Origin: Hormiphora californensis
Lineage: Eukaryota; Ctenophora; Tentaculata; Cydippida; Pleurobrachiidae
Direction of reading: 5' to 3'
Length of the DNA stretch: 64,000 nucleotides
Assembly: GCA_020137815.1 (NCBI GenBank)
Contig: CM035356.1
Location: 1,803,406-1,867,405, forward strand
Part shown: one piece after another, positions 42,001 to 54,300 of the stretch
Numbering within the stretch: the first letter of the stretch is position 1
How the letters are laid out: the number at the start of each line of letters is the position of its first letter
The notes under the pieces: generated by a model
The model's database searches: none
What the model saw: the letters and a program-made list of their open reading frames with translations, nothing else
Told to the model about the DNA's origin: nothing
Made by a program: the position numbers and the translations under genes

Positions 42001-45000
42001 TGGTATCAGGCATGGTAACATTTTGGTGACATAGACACCGTGCGCGACCAAGATTGAGCTCGATCTCGCACGCACTATGTGTCAATGTCACCAAGGTAAC
42101 ATTCTCTCTGGGGCTTGTCAGTTTATTATTTGTACCTGACCATATTTCAATTTTCTCTAAAAGATCTGAGTGAAACTCCGATTCTGACTAGACAAGATAA
42201 CAGAATATTCACAAATATTAGATGGGGAACAAGAACTTTTAACCATAGGTGTAAGTAAGAATTAGAAACAGGCTGTGAAATTTAATCTGAAAGGCGAGAA
42301 GGAAGTACTGGAAGATCTGAACAATTGTAAAACAGATCAAACACCTGCAGCATTCAGACTCTATTACGCGGTGTGGCCTCTTGAAGAGCAGTACCCAGTA
42401 CGGCAACATGTGATAGAGGCCCCTCTGTAATCGATCACACCACTGATACCATTATAATACCCCGCTCTGTGCCATGATAAAAGGGGACACGTGAAGCTGA
42501 AGACGACTGACATAAATCAGCCGAAAGCTATTAGTACTGCAAAATCGTTGTTTCTCTTTAACGTGAAGTGGGTATAGATTATAGATTTTATAGATCTGGT
42601 CCGCTTGTCAACTCTGTCGAGGCTATATAAAGGGGGCTCTTCTTAAGAAGGATCAAGGAGAAATTCTCGTTCTTTAGAGTTTAGACGAGCCCCCTATATC
42701 ATATAGCCTCGACAGAGGAGCACATGAACAATGCATTGTGAAATAAGGGGGTGCAAGAGAATAAAATTTAGACAGCTATAAAGAGCGGAGAGTGACATTA
42801 GAAATATTTTAGGGTGGTTACATCAACTTTCTGCATTCAATATGACAACTACAAGCATAGTCTGACGATGATGAACATTTGACAATTTATTTTCAGTGTG
42901 AGGGCAGATAATACAGCAACTGTTGCTGGGGTATGTCGTATGATTGCGGAGCTAGGGTGGAACTACATCTCCATAACAACCACTACCATCAACAATCTGA
43001 GGATTAATGTGTGTCAGAAATACAACGTTCATATCAGCACCTCAGGTAGGTAACCATGGTAACCATGGTAACGTGATTCTCCTCCAAATATAAATCGCTT
43101 TTGAGGGGAAGTATCGTCTAACGAATACGAATGGCTCCATGATAGTACTTTAAAAAAGACCCACGTCAGCAGTAGAGAGCACAATTTCAGTCATAATGCA
43201 TGGCCAGATACAATTGATAAAAGGTAGCTGTGACCTAGCATTGCTAATATCCCGGCAGCAACTCTAGTCCAGTAACATGTCCGGCAGTTGCAGCAGTAAC
43301 TCTAGTGCAGTATAATCTAGTAACACTACTACATGCATAACAAGGTAGAATATATACCTGAAACAAAAAAGGGAACTACACGGAGCTATGACAGATCTGA
43401 CAGTTTTTTCTTCTCAAAAACTCCGGCATATTCTAGATGCGTTCTAGCTTTGAGTCGCCTCAAGAAAGTATGAACAATTCAAGTGTAGCTGGCACGCTAC
43501 ACAATGTATTAGGACAAGTAACCCACTCTCTAACTAAAAAGAGTTATCCATGTTTACAGAGCTGTTTGTAAGGGACGAGGGTTTTCATTGAGCGAGTAAC
43601 GAGCCCCTATCATAACAGGAGCGACCTTCTACCTCCCCTCACGACACTGCTTCTTGGTAAGTTGTTGGACACACACGATGTAATACAGATATCCAATGTT
43701 CTAACAACTAAATATTATAGCTCTAAAAAAGTTTTCGCTCTAATTTCTAACTAATAAAGTTTTAAAGAGTCTCTTTGCTTTGACATATGAGTCACATGAT
43801 GGATTTTGGTTGGATTTCTATCTCACATGTCATCCCCCGACAGGCCCACACACGATCACAATGCTAAGGGGGGAGTTGTCTCCTCTGATCGTCTTTACTG
43901 AGAACTCAACTAGCTTATAGTTAACTTAATCAGTGTTAATATTTTCACATCGCGTGAACTTCACATCTTCTCTTTCTTCCCAAAAAGGAACTTCATTCAC
44001 CCCGGTGGAATACTTCACAGAATTTATGAATATGTAGTCTCGATCTCGGCAGATTGTGACAGGAGATGAAAATTAGGGAATATATTCTTTAGAAGTAACA
44101 CTAACTGAAACTCTCAAAAGGCTGAGCTATGAGCTCACCAACTACCCTTCACTTAACTCCGTCAGGTGATGTGAATGTTAGGGACGTGGTTGCGTTTGAA
44201 GAGAACCTACACCCTACCACCAGGGAACACGTGTGGCTGGTACCTGAGCAGTTCCTAATCACATATGTTGATCTGTTTGGAAGACTGCCAGGGATACCAC
44301 GCTCCCACCACTTCCTATCCTACCACTCTCTACCTAGTGTAGATACTATGGTGACTGCAGGGGGTACTGCTACTACTGCAGGTAAAATGAAGTACTTTTG
44401 AGTAAATGTGGGTGAGGTTGCGTGAGTGGCGCTGTTCGCTCAACCCTCTCCTCTCACCCTCAACAATTGTAGGCATATATCAAGAAAGTTAAGACACGCA
44501 ATGCCTTCAGCTTTAATAGAACCTAGTGAATTATGATCATATATTTTCAGCATGATATCTCAACTATGCGTCTAGACATTGTCATGGTTATATACTAGTA
44601 AACAGCTATCACGTGACAACTAGTATCTCGGCGCGTGATGTCTTTCACCTCGTGCAACGTGTCAATAAATGCAGCATTGTGCACTGTGCAGAGAAATCAC
44701 AATCAAAACCCACCCACTACTATACTGCTCTGTGTTGATGGGGTTTCATGGCAATTTTCCTCCCATACCAGCCTTTTCCTAGGACCAAATCGTCTAACAA
44801 ACACATCTCTAGGGGGAAACAGCCTGGAAGATACGGTAGATAGGAAGCTATGTTTGGGTACACTAATTGGACGGGCTGTGGACGAGGCACTGCAGAACAA
44901 GACAATTAGTGGGGATGAGGATCAGATAACCCTCTATCATCTCCAACCACTAACTAATGAGATGAGCACTGTGGCCTACATCACTAATACCGGGTATGTA

Positions 45001-48000
45001 TATCCACTATCCAGTGCCCGGGGGGGGGGGGGGGGTGAATATTTATTGAAATATTTAGAACTAGTGAATAGGGAAGTATGGCTGTCAATACTAGGCAGCT
45101 TGTTATGTTCCAACCCTAGCGGTTAGAGAGGGTCTAGCAAAGCAAACTAGGCCATGACATGTATCCAGGCGTAGCTACCACATAAATGTCTCTATCTACT
45201 TGCCACGTTAGACTACCATTCGGTTTGAACAAAGGAACTATCTACAGGCGTCTGATGGTGGATGGTGTGGTGTTCAGAGAGACAGGATTAGAGGAACTGG
45301 GTGAATCTCGGTGCAGTAGTGAGTGTCAGTCAGGTCAGTACAATTAGGTTTTATTTGAGGGGCATTATATGTTCTATAATACATATAAAGCGGTCTATAA
45401 CGATCCTGAACGGAACATTTTGACAAGTTATAAGTGCGCCACACCCGAAAATATTCCGGGGAAGAACAGCTATACTTTGGTTTATAGCATAAATGAAGTA
45501 AGACAGCACGGTCGGTTATACAATCTCTTGCATATGTGTGGTTATGAGGGATGTCTAATAGTTATCCCTCGTAAAAGGCGGAATACTTTCTCTGCACATG
45601 TCGCTATGCGGGATTATTGTATTACAAGTTATAATTGTCCCCATTAAATACCCGTTCAATTTGCCATATATTTCATGTTTAATACAACGGCACCCACGAA
45701 GTTAGTTTCGCCCCCTCGGTAACTTCCTCTAACTTCATCAAATCAATATATTCACATGGGAACGTCTGGGAATTTTAATTTCGAAGTTGTGAATACGAAT
45801 GTATTAAAACTAAACTAGTAAAAGTGCACTGGTAAAACTTTTTGTAAAACTAAACATAAGGTACATTTGTATCACAACAATGAGTCCAACAGGTCTACAG
45901 AAAAGAGCAATTAATCTTCAGAATTGGTAGCCTGCTTTCTATACTAGGTTTACTTTGTAAACAAGCCCCGTGTTCAAGTTATAATACAGTGTTCTTGTTA
46001 GGAACCAACTCTCTCTCGTCCCTCTTGCCTTGTAGCTCATAAAATATCACTGCTCTCTCCGAACCGGGCGATGTTACAGTAAGTGTCTGATAATTCAAGG
46101 AACAAGTTAATAATTAATTGAGACAAAGAGTGCAAGAATATGAGTCATATAAATTATGACCACAGCTTAAAATAGTAAAAAAAGCTCTAGATACGGGACT
46201 TTAAAAAGATTAAATACCATCGCAGTCACATTGAAATCTAACTATTTCACAATAATATAATAAGATTAAATTAAGATCATTCTGAAATTTAAGCGGTCGA
46301 AGCTGAAAGATTCTGATTCGTCTAATGGAGGGGAGGGGGCTCTACAAGCATATAATATAATCCAATCAGTATGAGATTTTTGAAATAGCTGGTTAGATCA
46401 ACTAGAAAGAAGGGGAGAATGAGATTAATCACAGTCCATGATTGGCAAAAGCAGATCCAATTGTGTGCAATGAACTCCCCCCCCCCCCCCCGTCCAGGTT
46501 TCTATCGCGATACGATATTTGGGGAGCCCGCTCCTTGTTTTCACTGCAAAAAGTGCAAGACACGAGAGGTAAGAACATGAAAGCATGAATTGTACAGTCG
46601 GACCCCGATTTACCGGGGTCCGACTGTACTGGTATAGTTATACAGTCGATGGGGGTTGACTATAACTCTCACGCATCTAGCCTCTGCCAACAAGTCATGG
46701 TGTTGCACTGCACGGAACCCTCCAACTCCGATTCCTTGTTTAACTAGCCGTACAGCAAGGATCTCGGCTGGATTCGAATCCAGCCGAGATCCTTGCTGTA
46801 CGGCTAGTTAAACAAGGAATCGGAGTTGGAGGGTTCCGTGCAGTGCAACACCATGACTTGTTGGCAGAGGCTAGATGCGTGAGAGTTATAGTCAACCCCC
46901 ATCGACTGTATATTGTGACCCTGGTGATAGTGCACACCATGACGGTGACTCTCCGCTCTAGCTGTGTGTATTGGCTCAGTTTAGGATCAGTCTCTCGGAA
47001 CACCCCGATTTATCAATCTGGTATAGTTATAGTAGACAGTATAGTTTATGTCCCAAATCCAATTTTATTAACCCTCCTTTATATTTGTTTCGCCGTGCGG
47101 GATGCGGTGAAACAGGGTCTCGAGAAAGGTAACCAAATCCTAGCTAGAAAAATGTCATAATCGTAGTCAAATTGGACGTGGCATTATTTCTTTGCCTAGC
47201 TAGACTCTGTTTCGTACCCCAAAGGTAAAGTAGGGTTAGAATATACATAACAATTGTTTCTAAAACGGCCTAGGCCTAGTTACACATGTTAAACAAAGAT
47301 AGTGTGAATAGTATAACGAACTACAAGTGCAGGACATAATTATTTGTGACATATCCGGCCCATATATAGGTCTGTTATTCGTTTATGCCCATATATGGTT
47401 TGTACTGCAGGTGTCTAATGGTACAACGTGTGTGAAGTGCGACCCGGATATGGAACCCAGCATGACAAGGAATCTCTGTCAGCCCATTCCACCTCAACCA
47501 CCATACTATAGGTATAACATGAGTGAGTAGAAGTACAGGGCAGGTTGTTAATGTATACCACCTTTCCCGGCCATTTATAAATCCACAATTAACCACAAAA
47601 ACCTTCTTCTCCCCTGTCTGGCAATCCGAGATCTGATCAGTGATCAGCGTACTGTCAAAACGGGGTCTTTAGTTCCTCGAGACACCTGATCCCTCCTTCC
47701 CTAAAATCCCACCTTCCCTCCAGCCATTTCTTACCAACATCCCACCTTCCTTCCAGCCATGTCTTACCAACATCCCACCTTCCCTCCAGCCATGTCTTAC
47801 TAAAATCCCGCCTTCCCTCCAGCCATTTCTTAATAAAATCCCACCTTCCTTCCAGCCATTTCTTACTAAAATCCCCCTTCCTTCCTCCCATTTCTTACCA
47901 ACATCCCACCTTCCTTCCTCCAGGAGTTTCGGTGGAGGAGTATTGCTATCATTTGCAGTGGTAGGACTGCTAACAGTGTTGTGCACTATGGTTGTATTCA

Positions 48001-48766
48001 AGAGACACGCCAAGACACCGATAATAAAGGCCGCTAATAAGGAACTGTGTTACGTCATATTTCTAGGTAGGTGCAGGGCCTGTAAACCAACCCCCCTTCC
48101 CCCGGTCTTTAGTAGGGTACAAGCTTGTAACCTCTCTTATGTCTTAGCTACACAAACAAAAATCACTCAAAACTTTTGAGCCAAATGATTGTCTCACAAA
48201 AGACTGTCCTCTCCGAAATCGAGTAGCGTGCGTCATTTAGTATGACAATCAAAAGAAAGCTATTTCACTAAACACATAACCACTCGTTTAAATTTGTTAA
48301 CTCCCCGTATAGCTTGTTGAGTAAGGGGCGGGAGAGAGAGACCTGTCCTCCCACCCTTTACTCAACAACGTATAGCTATACGAAACTGTCAGGATCATTT
48401 CTCTCTATTTTTCATTGTAAGGCTAGGTTCAAATTATCCATTCATGGAATTACTTAATTCATATGGAAAGGGAACTGGCTATGTGATTAAGTGGCATTAT
48501 AGTTCTGTATTAAATGGAAATGTTGTGAAATAATCGTCGCTAAAAGGACGAGGACCGGTTTTAACACCGCCTAGACCGTCGCATTAAGGCTGTTTTAGCA
48601 CCAAAAAGTGGGTAGATAATAGCAAAAGGACCGTATATTATATAAAGGATATTATGTATGTATAGTGCATTAGACAGATCATTGGAGAGGCTAGACTTGT
48701 TTGGGGAGATTTATTGCGAGAGAGCCTTCAAAACCATCACACTACTGTCAAACTTGTATACTTGTA

Positions 48767-48864
<98 letters not shown>

Positions 48865-48891
48865 ACTCACTCACTCTCTCTCTTCTCTCTC

Positions 48892-48931
<40 letters not shown>

Positions 48932-51285
48932 CTCTCTCTCACACCCCCTCTCTCTCTATCTCTCTCTCTTTCTCTATAAGTATAACAGCTCTGTGTTTGT
49001 AAAACTAAACACTCCAAACCTGTCCTTCTAAAAATAAAATGATCGCTGATCACCGGATACAATTACAAAACCAGCTTCAAGGAGCAGGACGCATTAGGTC
49101 ACCTTGGTTACCTAATGAATAAATTTCAAATTTGTCAAAAGTAGGCAAAAGTAGGCGAAACGAAAATTCTGACCACTCTTTTCCGCTCAGAAAGCGAGTT
49201 GAGTAACTCAACAAAGATATCACCAATAACAATATTATTTTCGAATCTCTTTCACTTTCCCAATCTAATTCTAAGATATAATAATGAGGGTCACATGTGT
49301 ATAATAGCACTGGCTCATAACGATTCTACCCCAGCAAGTATAACACTGCTCTCTCACTCATAAGGACAATAACATCGAGGTGTTGCAAGAATCAACTCGT
49401 GTGCTTTCCACTATAGCATAGGGTCGGCACCGCCAATAATTGTAGCTGCGTGATAATCTAACTTCATAGGGAACTACGCGCGAGTATAGCACGATCATGA
49501 TGCTTCTCCAGATAATATAAATGTAGTATAGCAAGGATGATCAGTAACTGAGTACAAATACTAATGAGAAGGCGCCAAGGTGTGAAGACTACTACCAGTA
49601 AAACTACTATATAACACCTTGTTATATAACACGATCCTCCTAAAGAATCCTGTTATGATCGCAGCTGTAATTTGGAAAGGAGTCGTTGACCTTGCTCAAC
49701 AATAAACGAGAGTCCATTCTAGAAACAATTTAGGGTTAACAGATCTGTATATGAATGACCCAGGCGGGTATAATGTTCATAACAAGTTTCAAGGTAAAGG
49801 ACAAGGGTCTATATTCTCTTCAACAAGCTCAAATAACAAATTAGCAGCGTTGATCTACGTTACTTTAAACGATTGGGCGTACTGTCCCGCTCGATAAAAA
49901 TGGAGCGCTGCCAGACAGTGACAGTCGTTTATTAAGATAAAATAAGTTTTTCTTTAGAATAACGAAGAATCAATTGATTCTTCGTTATTCTAAACAAAAT
50001 CGTATTTTATCTTAATAAACGATATCTCAAGATATGATCAGTATCGTGGTGGATGTTAAATTGTTAAATAGATATCATTTGACAAGGCAGTTGTCTCGTT
50101 GTGAGAGTGAGACAGTATTATAATTGTGACAGGTTTCACAATACGAGATAAATTTATTATGTGACTGGTCCCGCAAATTGCATTTTTTTAATTTCACATG
50201 GATTCATCAAATCATTTATAATTGCTATATTATAGCAACTGGTAAAAATTATGAGCTCCAAAAGTAATCAATTAGAGTTATCGGCCTTCTTTTCTCTCTA
50301 GTCACCTGAACTACTCAACTTTTTCTCGCTATAAATAGGGAATGACCAGTTTGTAAACGGTTCAGAGGCACAAAAAGGGAGGGGAGCTAAACTGAAGTTT
50401 GTACTGCAAGATTCATAATTCTTCAACCTTTTCAGACCTACTCATATTATATACGTCAGACTTCTCTTTCAAGTTTTAGCACCGCTCAAACTCCCAATTT
50501 TATCAGCTAGTAGAATCTGGCACACTCTCTATCCCTCTCTTTCTTAGAACTTTTCTACCTTCTTAGAAAGATTCCACCTTCCCAATCCTCTCTCTCTCTC
50601 TTTATCTTTTATTTTTCTGGTTCTCTTTTTTAGAAAGATTCATCAGTCAAGCTCTATAGTCTAATGAACACTAGAAAATATGCAGGCTGAAAGTACGTGG
50701 CCCAACTGAATGTTAACTAGCAACTCATAACTTGGTCTATAATACCGCAGCCGAAAGTAGAGTCAAGTGTGCTATTTTTGTAATCAATGGTGTGATTACT
50801 AATTAAGTTCCACAATCAATATAGACAATAGCATAGTTTCGTGCGGGGGGGGGGGGGGGGGCACTTTCGCTGTTTCTCACCCTAAATCTCTCCCTCAGGG
50901 CTTGTCTCCTGTTTCACCTCTGTTATACTGATGCTGATGAGGCCAGGTAAATATAGAGATGATGACTTGGTTTTAACTTAACCACCTCTATTATATAGTT
51001 GAATTAGTTGATACAAAAACGGCAGTTTTAAATGTCACTAACCGTTCTCTCCCCAGGGAAGATAATATGTAGTGCCCAGCTGACCCTTCTCACGTTTGGA
51101 GCATCCCTAACAATCACTACTATCCTGGGCCGAGTTGTGCGGACTATCCGCATATTCACAGCGGCCCACGTCACTGTGGACTCTCCACTCGTGTCCCTGA
51201 CTCACCAGGCAGCCTTTATTTCTAGCCTGGTGTTACTTCAGACTGGACTGGTCTCTTCAGTTCTCACCAGGTAGCTTTGGATAAG

Positions 51286-51380
<95 letters not shown>

Positions 51381-54300
51381 AGTATAAAAGTTGGCAAGAA
51401 TGTCAGTGGGGGCAAAGTATACGAGATATGCGACATAGAAGAGGCAGAGCGAATACCAATCCTCATTTTCCTGGGAATATTTATCTCTCTGTGCATCATC
51501 ACCTTCGTCATCTCGTTTCAGGTATGTTACCATGTTACTGAATCAGCTCCTGCCAGAGCATTGGCCTGACCATATTATCATTTCACGAGAACCGCGGTCA
51601 GAGCATTTATCTGACAGCTCGAGCTGATCAGCTCCTAATCGCACCACCTATCATTGATAGGGTTACATAGGCACTTGACTATCTATCGAGCTAGTCAACT
51701 CATTCAAATCTGCTTCATTATCTGAACCATTATATCTTGAACTAGATAGCTTCGTATTGACGCACAATTCAGACCTTTATTTACAGATACTAGATTTAGC
51801 TAGATAGTTTTGTTGAGTAAAGATTACCCAACAAAGATAGTTGTGATGTTGCTTGATTTAAAACCGGTTGAGAGATGTCAGTACTACTGCTTCAGTAGCC
51901 CTGATATCTCTGAAACGTACTGCTAGATAAGATAGGGGATCCATTACTATAATGGACTATCACTTACTATGAATCAATCATATATTCCCTGCGTAGACTT
52001 ATAGCATAAATAAAACTAACGAAAGGAAGCTTTCTGGGGCGTCGAGTGATCTAGACGACAGAGATTCTATAGTCTAAGAGCCTATATGATAATATCCTAG
52101 ATTAGCTCTCGATGCATCGAGAGCTAATCTAGGATATTAAATCATATAGGCTCTTAGACTGATGTAGCAATTAGCCCAACAAAACATACCTACCTAGGCC
52201 CTTGCATTTCTAGTTCGTCTCAACGAGTTGGGAAACCTTTTGCTATTACTAAAACTTAAAAGCCTATTAGTATTACTTGTTGAGTAACCTCCACACCTTA
52301 CTCAACTTAGTATTACGGACTGTTAGGTAAGACAGCTTGTAATAAAATGCATTTTGACACTACTAAAAGAGCACTGTCTAGACTAAAAACCGTTTAGCGG
52401 GCAAGCTGTATAATACGTACTTAACGTAGTTAATACGTAGTTAATACGTAACTAGATTCTAGAATTAGACTTGGCAAGACCCTCCCGACACTCTTATTGC
52501 CCTTGCACAGTTGAATATTAGGTTGTTCCATAAATATTGTCCCCTGGTGGTTTTTTCAAGAAACTGATCATTTGAAAGAAAACAAACGGTCCTACGGTAT
52601 TCCTGACATCCTTGGCTCCATTCCTATAGGTCGGGGATTCTACGTGCCCATACAGAAGGGTAGCTATACAAAGTAATACAAGATCGTTTACTCAGAGTTT
52701 CATGCTTTCGCAATCGTCAGAAAAATTACTTGCAAATTTTAAAACGTTCAACTTCATCTTCGACTCCTTCATCAAACCGTTTGTTGAAGTGATGCCAGGT
52801 GTCCTCTCCGGTGGGGACATTTGTTAAGAAGCTCCCATTTCTTGTTAATTAGTCCTTTCCTCGTTAATATTGCGAACTTTTCGGCCAGGCATAGAGAGCA
52901 GGTGATGTTGCCTGGGCGGTATGGTGGAGCTTTGGCGATGATCTGCCATGTTATGTCATACGTTATCTGTCTGTCATGGAGGCTCCAAACTAGTTTGGAG
53001 AGTTCTGTCGCTGTCCTGTTTTTGTCATGTCTTATTGTCGCTATGTGACCATTGAACCTAGTTTTGAATGACCCACCCGTCATTCCCACATATTTCTGTT
53101 CTACCCCGTTGCTGTGTTTGATTAGTGCTTCGTAGACTACACCGGATTTCAGGCAGGTGTTTCCCACAGGACAGTTTTCTGGAATTCTGCAGTTACAGAG
53201 GCGTTCACTCTGTTTTTCCTCATCCTCCGCTTTCTTGAGTATCGCTTTGTTGTGAGACTTCACTATCCCGTCCAGGAAATGATCAACTGGTTCTCCTCTA
53301 AACATCGCAACAACCCAACACCCAAAAAAGCATCGCTGATCCAGTTTGACATCTGCGAATTCTATCCATCAATATCAGAGCAATTAATGGATAGATCACT
53401 CGATTTCGCTAAAAGGTACACCGACATCAGTGCGGAACAGACTGAGACCATCAAATCATGCAGGAAAAGCGTGCTATTCAGCAATGGAAAAGTTTGGAGG
53501 AAAAAGAACAGTGATTTCGACATCACCATGGGAGCGCTGGACGGGGCAGAAGCAGCGGATCTAACGGGACTCTACCTACTAGGACAGGTGCAACAGTACC
53601 TGGAAATGAATCACAAGGGAAGCAACTGTGGACTGTACCGCGACGACGGCCTAATCTACGTAGAAAACAGCAACGGTCCTGAGATAGCCAAAATAACAAA
53701 AGCGCTCCACAAGATCTTCAAAAACAATCAATTAAAGATAACAGTGGAACAAACAGGAAAGATAGTCAACATACTGGATGTAACACTATCGGCGATAAAC
53801 GGAAGCTACAAACCGTACAAAAAACCCAACAGCAACATCGCCTACGTGAAACGTGCTTCCAACCACCCATCATCGATACTAAAAAACATTCCAGCATTGA
53901 TACAAAAACGCCTTAGCTGTATATCCAGTACCGAGGAGGAATTCGAAGGAGCCAAAGAGGAATACCAGGCAGCCTTGAAAACAGCAGGATACAGCAAGGA
54001 GTTAATGTACGAACAAAGAGGAAGACCTGGAAAACCCAAAAACAGGAAAAGGCAAAGAAAAATCATCTGGTATAATCCACCCTTCAGCAAGAACGTCGCC
54101 ACTAACATCGGAGAACGATTCTTTGAATTGGTCAGACTGCACTTCCCACGACAACATCCATTCCACGCATTGTTTAACAAGAAAACAATAAAACTTTCGT
54201 ACTCATGTATGATAAACATGGACGGGATAGTGAAGTCTCACAACAAAGCGATACTCAAGAAAGCGGAGGATGAGGAAAAACAGAGTGAACGCCTCTGTAA

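Noticed and set aside
43845-44036. Possible receptor exons (GELSPLIVFTENST near 43870; PVEYFTEFMNM near 44005)
   Set aside because: Both resemble the missing flytrap segment, but no donor or compatible phase could be found, so they were left out of the model.
45369-45647. 92-codon frame in a class C receptor intron
   Set aside because: No homology, no acceptor or donor in agreement with the receptor model, and the receptor chain is continuous without it.
46765-46786. B-box-like GATTCGAATCC at the palindrome centre, suggesting a tRNA gene
   Set aside because: The match arises on both strands from the palindrome axis, and no cloverleaf or acceptor stem can be drawn.
52821-53048. Plus-strand 75-codon frame, with an identical frame on the minus strand at 54445-54672
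   Set aside because: Both are antisense shadows of the retroelement GIY-YIG region and exist twice only because that segment is duplicated in inverse.
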